Positions 52,639 through 61,718 of a stretch of DNA of 64,000 bases are shown in pieces. Made by a program: the position numbers and the translations under genes. Positions within the stretch are counted from its first letter, which is position 1. Each line of letters opens with the position of its first letter. The notes beneath the pieces were generated by a model. That model made no database searches. It had not been told where the DNA came from and saw nothing but the letters and a program-made list of their open reading frames with translations. This stretch comes from Natronococcus roseus. GTDB taxonomy: Archaea; Halobacteriota; Halobacteria; Halobacteriales; Natrialbaceae. The DNA lies in the NCBI RefSeq assembly GCF_043677095.1, contig NZ_JBHLJR010000003.1, forward strand, positions 62,001 to 126,000, written 5' to 3'.

Positions 52639-54825
52639 CTAGATGTACTGGATGATCTCGGGCAGCTCGAGCTTCATGCCCTTGCGCTCGCGGATCTCCA
52701 TGATCTTCTCGCGCTGGAGCGAGTCGGACATGACCTCGAAGCCGGCGTTCTCGGTGTTCCACGACGCTCGGCCCTCGGTCGCGGAGCGGATGTCGCTGGC
52801 GAAGCCGATCATCTCGCCGACGGGGGCGATCCCCTCGACGACCATCAGATCGCCTTCCTGGTACATGTCGTCGACGCGGCCGCGTCGACCCTGGATCTCG
52901 CCGGAGGCGGCGCCCATGTGGTCGTTGGGGACGTCGATACGGACGTCCTGCATCGGCTCGAGCATCTTGATGCGGCCGTCGATCAGGGCGTTGTGGAGCG
53001 CGTTTCGAGTTGCCGGGATGACCTGTGCCGGACCGCGGTGGATAGTGTCCTCGTGGAGCCTGGCGTCGTGCAGCCGGATGAGCGTCCCCTGAACCGGCTC
53101 GTTTGCGAGGGGACCGTTGTTGAGGGCGTCCTCGAATCCCTCGATCACGAGTTCCATCGTCTCGTTCAGGTGCTGGATACCTTTCGTGTCGTCGATGAGG
53201 ATGTTCGTCCCGTGGATGTGCTCGACTTCCTGGGAGTCGTCCTTCTCCATGCCGGCGTCCTGCAGGGCTTCGCGGCGCTCCTGTTCGGGCATATCCATCG
53301 ACGCCTCGCCGAGCTGGATCGCCTCGACGAGTTCGTCCGGCATCGGCTCGATGGAGACGTAGAAGCGGTTGTGGCGGTTCGGTGAGATGCCTTCGATCTC
53401 GTCGCTGGGTTCCTGGGGCTGCTCGCGGTAGACGACGATCGGTTCACCGGTGTTGACCGGAATACCCTGATTCTTTTCGATACGCTGGGTGATCACTTCG
53501 AGGTGAAGTTCCCCCTGCCCGGAGATCAGGTGCTCGCCGGTCTCCTCGTTGATTTCGATCTGGATCGTCGGATCCTCTTTGGAGACCTGTCGAAGGGTTT
53601 CGATCAGCTTTGGCAGGTCGTCCATACTTTTCGCCTCGACGGACTTCGTAATGACCGGCTCGGAAATGTGCTCGATCGACTCGAAGGGCGTCATCTCGAC
53701 GCTCGAGACGGTCGAGCCGGCGATGGCGTCACGGAGGCCGGTGACGGCGGCGATGTTGCCGGCGGGGACGCGCTCGACTTCCTCGCGCTCGCCACCCATG
53801 TAGATGCCGACGGACTGGACGCGGTTCTTCCCCGCAGTTCCGGAGACGTACAGCTCCTGGCCCTTCTCGAGGGAACCCGAGAAGACGCGACCGGAGGCGA
53901 TCTCGCCCGCGTGGGGGTCCATCCCGATGTCGGTGACCATGAAGACGACCTCGCCGGTCTCGTCGACGAGACGCATCCCTTCCGCGAGCTCGGTCTCGTC
54001 GTCACCGCGCCAGATGCGCGGAATACGTCGTGGCTGGGCCTTGACGGGGTTCGGGAAGTGCTCACAGACCATGTCGAGGACGACGTCCGACAGCGGCGTC
54101 CGCTCGTGGAGCTCCTGGCGCTGGTCGTTTCGCTCGAGCTCCATGATGTCGCCGAAGTCCATCCCGGTCGCCTGCATCGACGGCATCGAGACGCCCCATT
54201 TGTACAGGGCGGAGCCGAAGCCGACGGTGCCGTCCTCGACGGAGACCGTCCAGTCGTCGATATCGTCCATATCCTCGGTCATCCCGCGGATCAGTTCGTT
54301 GACGTCGTTGATGACCGAGACGAGTCGACGCTGCATCTCCTCGGGACCCTCCTGGAGCTCGGAGATCAGGCGGTCGACCTTGTTGATGAACAGGGTCGGC
54401 TTGACGCCCTCGCGAAGCGCCTGCCGCAGAACCGTCTCGGTCTGGGGCATGGCCCCTTCGACGGCGTCGACGACGACCAGCGCACCGTCGACGGCGCGCA
54501 TCGCACGGGTGACGTCACCGCCGAAGTCGACGTGGCCCGGCGTGTCGATGAGGTTGATGAGGTGGTTGGTTCCCTCGTATTCGTGGGTCATCGAAACGTT
54601 CGCCGCGTCGATGGTGATCCCACGTTCCTGCTCGTCTTCCTCCGTGTCCATCGCGAGCTGTTCGCCGGCGGTCTCGTCGGAGATCATGCCGGCTCCCGCG
54701 AGGAGGTTGTCCGAAAGGGTCGTTTTCCCGTGATCGACGTGAGCGGCGATGGCGATGTTCCGGATATGCTCCGGTTCGTCCATCAGCCGTTCACACTCTT
54801 GGACGATCTTCTTGCGTCGGCCCAT
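52639..54825 (-). CDS. aef2: Elongation factor 2 (aEF-2)
   Basis: A 728-residue translocase GTPase. G1 AHVDHGKTTL near residues 28-37, G2 T in ERGITIDAANV, G3 DTPGHVDFGGD, G4 NKVD and the C-terminal domains are all present. The diphthamide residue is predicted as H596 in DTIHRGPAQVIPATR. No intein. Ends EIIQYI. This gene normally follows rps7 in the str-type operon; here, 6 kb of other genes lie between. Confidence 0.97.
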   Translation of the reverse strand: MGRRKKIVQECERLMDEPEHIRNIAIAAHVDHGKTTLSDNLLAGAGMISDETAGEQLAMDTEEDEQERGITIDAANVSMTHEYEGTNHLINLIDTPGHVDFGGDVTRAMRAVDGALVVVDAVEGAMPQTETVLRQALREGVKPTLFINKVDRLISELQEGPEEMQRRLVSVINDVNELIRGMTEDMDDIDDWTVSVEDGTVGFGSALYKWGVSMPSMQATGMDFGDIMELERNDQRQELHERTPLSDVVLDMVCEHFPNPVKAQPRRIPRIWRGDDETELAEGMRLVDETGEVVFMVTDIGMDPHAGEIASGRVFSGSLEKGQELYVSGTAGKNRVQSVGIYMGGEREEVERVPAGNIAAVTGLRDAIAGSTVSSVEMTPFESIEHISEPVITKSVEAKSMDDLPKLIETLRQVSKEDPTIQIEINEETGEHLISGQGELHLEVITQRIEKNQGIPVNTGEPIVVYREQPQEPSDEIEGISPNRHNRFYVSIEPMPDELVEAIQLGEASMDMPEQERREALQDAGMEKDDSQEVEHIHGTNILIDDTKGIQHLNETMELVIEGFEDALNNGPLANEPVQGTLIRLHDARLHEDTIHRGPAQVIPATRNALHNALIDGRIKMLEPMQDVRIDVPNDHMGAASGEIQGRRGRVDDMYQEGDLMVVEGIAPVGEMIGFASDIRSATEGRASWNTENAGFEVMSDSLQREKIMEIRERKGMKLELPEIIQYI

Positions 54826-55016
54826 ATACCCCCCAATACCGGTAGCGGGGTCAAAAGGGTAGTGTTTCGTCGTCGGTGGGATTCGGCGCGTATCCCGCTC
54901 TGGAGCGACGAAAGACTAATTTGCGTGAGTGAATGGCACACAGTAATCTCCCGTTCAGTCGGGAACTGACGACGGGCGTAAGAGCCATACAGTCACGGCC
55001 CGTGATACGGCCACAC

Positions 55017-55775
55017 ATGGATATTCGCGTTACCGGCTCGGGCCCGACGGCCCCTTTTCTCGGTGCCCGAGACCTGTTCGAGACTGAGTACGACCTCTCC
55101 CTCCCGGTCGACGTCGAGCTTCGCGACGACCCCGACGTCCGAACCTGGGCCGGCCACTACGACGACCGACACGTCTTGAACATCTCCCGACAGGCCGCCT
55201 CGAGCGCCATGGCTCGCGAGCTCGCCCTCCACGAGTTCGCCCACATGGCCAGATACGAACAGAGCCACCCCTCCCACACCCAGTCGACCGAGGAGGTGCT
55301 GTACCTCGCACTGGCCGGGAAGAGCGTCGAGCGGCGCAAGCTCTCCCATTGCTACCAGATCGCAAATCACATGAAAGACATCTACGCCGACGACATTACG
55401 CTCTCAGTCGGTCCCGGCGAGAAGCTCCTCTCGTTCCTCGAGTCGAGCCTCGCGGCGGCAGTCGTCGACCGGCCTCGAACCACGCCACGGACCGGCCGAA
55501 CGAGGCTCTCGGCGAGCGCCGATCCCGAAATTACGGCCGTCAACGCGGCGTTCGCCCTGGCGCTTGCGGAGCGACACGACCTCGTCGAGTCGGATCACCG
55601 TCTGTACGACCTCGCCCACGTCGCCGCGGTGGATGCTCCCGACGTGCCGTTCCACGCGTTCAAGCGTCGATTTAGGGAACTAACCAGGAATCCAGACTCG
55701 AGCAGCTATCGGCAGGTCCTCGTCGATGCGACGCGGGCGTACGTCGGCGAGGAGGACTCGGGGAGTGAGACCTAA
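55017..55775 (+). CDS. DUF5781 family protein with HExxH motif
   Basis: A 252-residue haloarchaeal protein of unknown function. ALHEFAHMARYEQSHPSH has the zincin-type HExxH (H72, E73, H76), with a further EEVLYLALAGKSVER where an acidic ligand could sit. Family length is normal. It lies next to aEF2 in other haloarchaea as I recall. Starts at ATG 55017 after a TATA-like stretch. A cytosolic metalloprotease is possible but unproven. Confidence 0.82.
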   Translation: MDIRVTGSGPTAPFLGARDLFETEYDLSLPVDVELRDDPDVRTWAGHYDDRHVLNISRQAASSAMARELALHEFAHMARYEQSHPSHTQSTEEVLYLALAGKSVERRKLSHCYQIANHMKDIYADDITLSVGPGEKLLSFLESSLAAAVVDRPRTTPRTGRTRLSASADPEITAVNAAFALALAERHDLVESDHRLYDLAHVAAVDAPDVPFHAFKRRFRELTRNPDSSSYRQVLVDATRAYVGEEDSGSET

Positions 55776-55839
55776 CTCCCGTCATCAGCTACCCGAACGT
55801 TTAATGTTTTACACCTCATTAGTATGGAACATACTGGCA

Positions 55840-56541
55840 ATGCTCTCCGAGACAGATGCCCGTGGACCGGACGACGCGTTTATCGAGGAACTGGCGCGGC
55901 TGAAACGCCGCGGAGCGAGCGTCCTCGTCGTCGGGTCGACCCGGGCGAGCCAGCAGGCCGAGACCTGCCGCCGACTGCTCGGACATGCCACGGACTGCCC
56001 GCGCCGACGGATTCTGGTTTCGACGACCGGTGAGGACGCACCGGTCGAGTCGCTCGTCGACGAGACACCTTCGGACAGCCACCGAATCGTCCGACACGAG
56101 ATCGACGTTCGAAGCGCCGTCGCCGCCTCCAGCGATCACGCGCCGACGCCGTCGGTCGGCGTTCCCGTAGCGACCACCGAGACGCTCTCCGATCTCGGAA
56201 TCGAGATCTCGAGCGCGATCGAGGCGCTCGAGACCGCCGCGGACGGGCTCGAACCCTCCGAGCTTCGGATCGGGGTCGACTCGCTGCTCCCGTTGCTCGA
56301 GACGTACGGCACGGAACGCGTGTTCCGGTTTATCCACCTCACTAACGGCCGGGTGAGAAGAGCCGACGGCATGATCCACTACCGGCTCCCGGTCGATCGA
56401 GAGAACGAGGTCGTCCCGGTGCTCACGCCGCTTTTCGACGTCGTCGTCGAGCTTCGGACGCACAACGGCGTCTGTCAGGAGCGGTGGTCGCTCAAGGACG
56501 AATCGCTGTGCTCGGGCTGGATTTCGACGCGACAGCTGTAA
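55840..56541 (+). CDS. DUF7504-like haloarchaeal protein
   Basis: A 233-residue protein with RRGASVLVVGSTRASQQAETCRRLLG near the start, then RRRILVSTTGEDAP, and a second half with ELRIGVDSLLPLLETYGTERVFRFIHLTNGRVRRADGMIHYRLPVDRENEVVPVLTPLFDVVVEL. The order resembles a RecA-like ATPase without Walker A, and I place it provisionally in DUF7504. DUF7504 and DUF7503 genes often neighbour each other. It is about 75 bp ahead of the first CHAT-like gene on the same strand, so it may share a transcript. Start 55840 has no conflict. Confidence 0.7.
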   Translation: MLSETDARGPDDAFIEELARLKRRGASVLVVGSTRASQQAETCRRLLGHATDCPRRRILVSTTGEDAPVESLVDETPSDSHRIVRHEIDVRSAVAASSDHAPTPSVGVPVATTETLSDLGIEISSAIEALETAADGLEPSELRIGVDSLLPLLETYGTERVFRFIHLTNGRVRRADGMIHYRLPVDRENEVVPVLTPLFDVVVELRTHNGVCQERWSLKDESLCSGWISTRQL

Positions 56542-56616
56542 CGAGAGTATGTCGGCTGGAGACGCACCGTCCCCGATGGCCGATGCTCGAGGCGAAGCGA
56601 CGAGGCCGGTCCGCGG

Positions 56617-58689
56617 ATGAAACCGACGTTCGAGCCGACCGACGACGGACTCGAGATTATCGATCGGATCGAACGACACCGGTACCGACTCACGACGCAC
56701 GATTCTGTTTCGATCGAACCCGCCGACTGCGACGAAATACAGTATCCGGTTGACTCGGCAGTTCGGATCACGACCGATACGATCACGCTACCGACGACTC
56801 ATTACGTCTACGTCCGCGACGAGTCTGGAGGGATGGTCGCCGAAGTGAAACCGGACGAGCAGACGTTTCTGCCGGAGGGAGAGTATACGCTTGATCTCTC
56901 TGGGCCGCTGAAGGTCTATGCTCGCGTCGATAGTTCTCTCCAAGTATACTCTGATCCAGAACGAACACATATTGCGCTAGACGGACCATTGTCTGTGATA
57001 TTCGGCGCACGTTCCTATCACACTCGTCCCTCACAAACGATTACGACTACAGCAGCACCAACCGACGTGATGCACGCCGTATCGGCGTTTGGCTCGGCAT
57101 TGAAAACAACGACTGCAGAGCGCTCGTATCCAACCCTACGCGGACACCCACCTGCGGTTGAGTTAGGGGACGAATTGGATATCCCTGACGGACTGACGGT
57201 TCCGGACACTGGTATCCAAATTGGAGTTCCAGAGAAGCTTGAACGAATCTTCGTCGTTTCCCCGCTGGTATACTATCTTGGAGCAAAAATTGTGCCAAGC
57301 ACCGAACCGCGCCTAACAACTGACGAAGGATATACTCATGCTCTCGTCGGACCAGAAGGATTCGAAAAGACCGTCGAACGAATCCTCGAGCAGATTTTCT
57401 TTCTTGATACGGTCGTGAGAACAGAAGGAACGACGCCACTTCCACTTCAGAAACGAGAAGAAGTAGAACCATTATTCAATCATAGTATACAAAAGATATA
57501 CGAACAGCCGCTAGTTAAGCAAATCCGAAATTATCTCCGTATTCCGTTCTCCGAGTTGGAATCAGCGATTCCGAACTGGCGATTCGAAACACATATCGGA
57601 TCAAATCCAGAGGTAACTGAGTTTCTTCCGTTTATTGCTAATGATCTCGCGTCGGTCAAAATAAACGAAGCGGAAAAACACCCATCGACCACCTCAGAGG
57701 AAGCGCAAACGATCTCCGACTTTACTCGAAGTGGCCGCACTCGAAATACAGGGCCGGTCCGTAATGCGGAGCCAGAACCAACCCAGTATGATAATTCAAG
57801 GTCCCCATTAATACAACAGATATGGAATAGTTCGAACGGCGGGGATATCGCCAGCACAGCGCCGTTGGAGGCCTTTGAAAATAGTATCGGTAGAACTCCT
57901 CATGATGATCCAATCGATATTGAAGTCGTCTGTAATGACAATACCATGAGTGAGGAGTCCGAATTCGTCAACGAGACCTATGGTGATCGAGACGAACTAC
58001 CGTTCGATGTTACAGTCCATCATAATATATCTACAAGTGAATTTAAAGATGTGCTGATAACAAAGAGTGATTTTTTACATTATATTGGACATATAGATAC
58101 AGACGGCTTTCAATGTGAGAACGGTAGATTAAGTGGATCAGAAATAAAGGAATCGAATATAAAGGCATTCTTTCTAAATGGATGCCAGTCACATACGCAA
58201 GGACTTCGTCTGATCGAGGCAGGAAGTGTTGGCGGAATCGTGACACTTGGTAATGTTGTTAATAGTGGGGCAGTCGAGGTTGGGAACGCCATTGCAAAAC
58301 TCCTGAACCAGGGATTTCCGTTGTATGGCGCATTAGATATCGCTCAGAACGAAACACTAGTCGGTCAGCAGTATTACATGGTGGGCGACGGTAAAACCAC
58401 AATTGCCCAATCCGACCTCGAAGCCCCTAATGTATGTAGTGTAGAGTGGCATAAAGGAGAGTACTTAGTGAACATGAAGATGTATAATTCTATTCAAGCA
58501 GAAAAAGGATCGATAAGCACCCCACATCTGGGTCCGATTGACAGCTACTATGTTGTGCCTGGGGAAACGGGTCAGATGCACATAGAAGAGCCACAACTCG
58601 AGGAGTTTTTTAACCAAGGACAGTTTCCAGTAATAGTCGACGGAAGCGTTTATTGGAGTAACGATGTGACGATCAGTTCGTTGTGGTAA
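56617..58689 (+). CDS. Divergent CHAT (caspase-like) domain protein 1
   Basis: A 690-residue protein. Residues 1-~230 are a beta-rich domain (MKPTFEPTDDGLEIIDRIER ... VFGARSYHT-like ... PTLRGHPPAVELG) shared with CHAT 2. A linker region (~240-440) is variable. The C-terminal domain (about 445-690) carries the CHAT pattern: DFLHYIGHID with candidate catalytic H492, FFLNGCQSH with candidate C523, then EAGSVGGIVTLGNVVNSGAVEVGNAIAKLLNQGFPLYGALDIA, the usual helix after Cys. The His is followed by Ile, not the usual Gly. The gene is strikingly AT-rich after ~56850. Substrate and activation unknown. Confidence 0.75.
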   Translation: MKPTFEPTDDGLEIIDRIERHRYRLTTHDSVSIEPADCDEIQYPVDSAVRITTDTITLPTTHYVYVRDESGGMVAEVKPDEQTFLPEGEYTLDLSGPLKVYARVDSSLQVYSDPERTHIALDGPLSVIFGARSYHTRPSQTITTTAAPTDVMHAVSAFGSALKTTTAERSYPTLRGHPPAVELGDELDIPDGLTVPDTGIQIGVPEKLERIFVVSPLVYYLGAKIVPSTEPRLTTDEGYTHALVGPEGFEKTVERILEQIFFLDTVVRTEGTTPLPLQKREEVEPLFNHSIQKIYEQPLVKQIRNYLRIPFSELESAIPNWRFETHIGSNPEVTEFLPFIANDLASVKINEAEKHPSTTSEEAQTISDFTRSGRTRNTGPVRNAEPEPTQYDNSRSPLIQQIWNSSNGGDIASTAPLEAFENSIGRTPHDDPIDIEVVCNDNTMSEESEFVNETYGDRDELPFDVTVHHNISTSEFKDVLITKSDFLHYIGHIDTDGFQCENGRLSGSEIKESNIKAFFLNGCQSHTQGLRLIEAGSVGGIVTLGNVVNSGAVEVGNAIAKLLNQGFPLYGALDIAQNETLVGQQYYMVGDGKTTIAQSDLEAPNVCSVEWHKGEYLVNMKMYNSIQAEKGSISTPHLGPIDSYYVVPGETGQMHIEEPQLEEFFNQGQFPVIVDGSVYWSNDVTISSLW

Positions 58690-58815
58690 TTACGGGCCAG
58701 TGTAGGTCGAGTTGTTTGCTGCGACTGTACCGGCCTGCGAAATGGCCAGTAGCATCGTGAACAGGACGCCGATCATTCGTGGGTGCTTCTTCAGGTAGTG
58801 GGTCAGGTCCGTCAT
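58690..58815 (-). CDS. DUF7503-type 41-residue peptide
   Basis: Antisense to its neighbours, between the two CHAT-like genes, starting on ATG 58815. It reads MTDLTHYLKKHPRMIGVLFT then MLLAISQAGTVAANNSTYTGP. A charged N-terminus, one hydrophobic helix with a possible signal-peptide cut after AVAA-like TVAA, and a short polar tail. This pattern is the haloarchaeal DUF7503 family. An AT-rich element (TAATTAC) is 27 bp upstream. The function is unknown; it might be a trigger, target or sensor for the locus. Confidence 0.8.
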   Translation of the reverse strand: MTDLTHYLKKHPRMIGVLFTMLLAISQAGTVAANNSTYTGP

Positions 58816-59015
58816 GGTACACATAGACCATTGTGCCGGCATGTAATTAATTTATTTTAATATAACTTACAGGGAAATCATAGATCCATTCTGTATTTTG
58901 AAGTTCTAAAAAGTCAAATCAATATAAATAAGGGTCGCGTGTAGGATGCATAATACATAATGGTGTGTTGGATATACAACAAGGTAACTGCTCAAATCTG
59001 CACTCTCTAACGCCA

Positions 59016-61070
59016 ATGAACCCGATATTCGAACCAATGGAAGACGGAATAAGGGTTATCGATCCGATCGAGCGGAACCAATATCTGCTCACGACGGACG
59101 AGTCGATAGATCCCAGGAGGGTTGAAGAGACATCGATACCGTATCCAATAGAAAGCGCAATCGAAATAACAGCGAAGAAACTCACCCTTCCAACAAAAAA
59201 TCCGATATACGTTTACAATACGGCCGGGCAAATGATAGCGGAATCGAGTCCAACCGGCAAAATGGAACTTCCAGAGGACAAGTATGCCCTCGATATATCC
59301 AATTCAATAAAATTGTATGCGAGCGTCGAAAGCGGCGTTAAAATCTACTCCGAAAAGAATCGAACACGTATAGACCTCAATGGCCCCTCAAAAGTCGTTC
59401 TCGGTGCGCGATCGTATCATACACAACCAGCAGGATCAATCACGACGACAACGGATCCGTCGGACGTTATGCAGGCTGTGTCAACGTTTGGTTCAGCGCT
59501 CAAAACAATAAAGCCAGAACGATCGTATCCGACGCTTCGTGGCCATCCCCCTACGCTAGAAATCGGACAGAAGTTAGATATTCCTTCGCGGTTCGAACCG
59601 CCAGAAACAGGCATTCGTATCGAGGTGCCTCGAGACCTCGGTTCGGTATACGTAGTCGCACCACTCGCGTACTATCTTGGAGCGAAAGTCGAACCGGGCT
59701 CCTCCCCCCGTCTTTTGGCTGAGTCAAACTATTCGATTCAACTAGCTGGAGAGTCAAGCTTTGAATTATTTGTAGAGAAGTTATTACAAAAGGTAATATT
59801 TCTTGATTGCCTGGTTCGGGGGGCTGGGACCTTGTCGACCACTCTCGAGGAACGGTACGAGCTCGACTCTGTTTTGGAGTTCGATCTGGAGGAAGCGTAC
59901 GATCAATCACCTTCCAAACGATTTCAGACGTATTTTGCCGTTCCTTTCGAAAAGATAGAACCTTATCTCCCCGATTGGCAAAGATCGGTACTAGATCCGG
60001 CCGAAGAGAGTGTTCCTTACCTCCCCTTCCTTGCTAATGATCTCACAGCCGTCAGAACCGGAAATCGGCAGCGCGAACGTGATTGCAATTTCGATGGGAA
60101 CAGCGCTCAGCAAGCGTCACAGGATAGAACGCATACATCTTCCTGTTCGAAAGCGTCGCAGGATACAACCATTGAACAATGTTGGGATGATGGAACGCTG
60201 CCAAAGATAACGGCTAAAACACCACTATCAGCGTTTTATAACGATATCAATAGAACGCTTAGGCCAACTCCAATCGAAATACAGGTGGTATGCAACGACC
60301 CAGGAATGAACGAAGAACTAGCGGCTCTGTACGGTACGTACGGGAACAGAGAAGGTCTTTCGTTTGATGTCGGACTACACCACGACCTTACGGTCACGGA
60401 ATTAGCAGAACTTCTCGAGCAGGCAAGCGATTTTGTACATTATATCGGTCATACCGAGGAGAATGGATTCAGATGTTCCGACGGGTATCTAGACGCCTGG
60501 TCTCTCGATAATGTAGGCGCGAAGGCATTCTTACTCAACTCCTGTCGATCGTATGAGCAGGGATTAGCACTTCTCGAGGCAGGAAGTGTCGGAGGAATCG
60601 CAACGCTCAACGACATCGATAATACGGATGCTATTCGAATTGGGAGTACGATAGCACAATTGTTGAACCAAGGATTTCCCCTTTACGCTGCCACGAACAT
60701 GGTACGAACGAAAAGCAAGGTGGGGGGAAGTTATCAGCTACTCGGTAAGGGTACGACAGCAGTCTCTCAATCGAAGATTGGTCTACCAGTTCGGCTCTCC
60801 CTTACCCAGAGCGAGCGTCAGCACCACCTACGGCTGAAGGCGTATGCAAAGGAGAGACTTCAAGTCGGTAGTACGTATCAACCATATCTCAGTTCGACAG
60901 ATGCGTATCACCTTCTGCCAAAGGAGATCGGACCAATAACGGTATCAAAGTCGGATTTCGCAAAAATCACGGATATGAGCGAGGCGGCAATTCTTCTAGA
61001 CGATAGTATCAAAATGGCAGACGATGTCAAATTCAAAGATATCGGCCTGTTCAGCGGGAGCAACAGCTAA
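59016..61070 (+). CDS. Divergent CHAT (caspase-like) domain protein 2
   Basis: A 684-residue paralogue of CHAT 1. The N-terminal domain is well conserved (MNPIFEPMEDGIRVIDPIER, VLGARSYHTQPAGSITTTT, TFGSALKTIKPERSYPTLRG). The C-terminal CHAT domain has DFVHYIGHTE (H479) and FLLNSCRSYEQG (C510) with the AGSVGGIATLNDI segment and QGFPLYAATNM. The start at ATG 59016 is where similarity with the paralogue begins; the frame from 58965 uses TTG. AT-rich throughout. It lies 37 bp from the convergent rps7. Confidence 0.75.
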   Translation: MNPIFEPMEDGIRVIDPIERNQYLLTTDESIDPRRVEETSIPYPIESAIEITAKKLTLPTKNPIYVYNTAGQMIAESSPTGKMELPEDKYALDISNSIKLYASVESGVKIYSEKNRTRIDLNGPSKVVLGARSYHTQPAGSITTTTDPSDVMQAVSTFGSALKTIKPERSYPTLRGHPPTLEIGQKLDIPSRFEPPETGIRIEVPRDLGSVYVVAPLAYYLGAKVEPGSSPRLLAESNYSIQLAGESSFELFVEKLLQKVIFLDCLVRGAGTLSTTLEERYELDSVLEFDLEEAYDQSPSKRFQTYFAVPFEKIEPYLPDWQRSVLDPAEESVPYLPFLANDLTAVRTGNRQRERDCNFDGNSAQQASQDRTHTSSCSKASQDTTIEQCWDDGTLPKITAKTPLSAFYNDINRTLRPTPIEIQVVCNDPGMNEELAALYGTYGNREGLSFDVGLHHDLTVTELAELLEQASDFVHYIGHTEENGFRCSDGYLDAWSLDNVGAKAFLLNSCRSYEQGLALLEAGSVGGIATLNDIDNTDAIRIGSTIAQLLNQGFPLYAATNMVRTKSKVGGSYQLLGKGTTAVSQSKIGLPVRLSLTQSERQHHLRLKAYAKERLQVGSTYQPYLSSTDAYHLLPKEIGPITVSKSDFAKITDMSEAAILLDDSIKMADDVKFKDIGLFSGSNS

Positions 61071-61107
61071 CGACTCGGTCTTTGAAAACCAAGGAAGATA
61101 AAACGCC

Positions 61108-61716
61108 TTAGCGCGCGGCAGCTGCGACGCGTTCCTTCTCCTCTTTCTGGCTGATCGCGTACGTCTGCACGTCGTAGTTAGCTGCGCCGACGAGCTGGTT
61201 TGCGATCGCTTCGGGAACGGACGTCGAGGTCTTGAACGAATCCTTGTAGACGCCCTCAGCGAGCATCATCAGCGCCTGGTCGACGCGACGCTGGGGGGCG
61301 ACGTCGACCGCCTTCGGCACCGAGATCCCACCGTACTTCAGTCGGACTGTCTCCTCTCGAGGCGCGGCGTTCTCGACGGCCGTCACGAGTACTTGCACCG
61401 GGTTCTCTTCGGTGCGCTCGTGGATGAGTTCGAACGCGTCGCGGACGAAGTTTAGCGACTGCTGTTTCTTGCCCGTGTTGTCCTCGGTCTGCATCAAGCG
61501 ATTGATGAACCGCTCGACGATCGAGATCTGGGACTTCTTGAACTGCTTGCTGGCGTGACGGCCGGCGGTGTGAGCGACCGGTGTCACCTGAATGTAGCGC
61601 TCGGTCGAGGGATCGGCGTACTCGATCTCGCCCATCTCCCATGTTCCGAACAGCTTCGCGGAGACGTCCGCGTCACCAGCGGGTGCGTCGGGGTCGGGTT
61701 GGTCTTCTGCAGCCAT
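61108..61716 (-). CDS. rps7: Ribosomal protein S7 (uS7)
   Basis: A 202-residue small-subunit protein that binds the 3' domain of 16S rRNA and the E site. Conserved block RFINRLMQTEDNTGKKQQSLNFV then VRDAFELIHERTEENPVQVLVTAVENAAPREE and GGISVPKAVDVAPQRRVDQALMM. An acidic N-terminal tail (~25 residues) is haloarchaeal. The start is 2 bp after the rps12 stop; they share a transcript. Confidence 0.97.
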   Translation of the reverse strand: MAAEDQPDPDAPAGDADVSAKLFGTWEMGEIEYADPSTERYIQVTPVAHTAGRHASKQFKKSQISIVERFINRLMQTEDNTGKKQQSLNFVRDAFELIHERTEENPVQVLVTAVENAAPREETVRLKYGGISVPKAVDVAPQRRVDQALMMLAEGVYKDSFKTSTSVPEAIANQLVGAANYDVQTYAISQKEEKERVAAAAR

Positions 61717-61718
61717 CG

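Noticed and set aside
51902..52762. A 286-codon PIN protein
   Set aside because: The N-terminal ~155 codons overlap vapB in another frame; VapC begins at GTG 52297 with the PIN motif.
55840..56541. Classic RecA/KaiC ATPase for the DUF7504-like protein
   Set aside because: No Walker A lysine motif is present, only a similar strand-loop-helix pattern.
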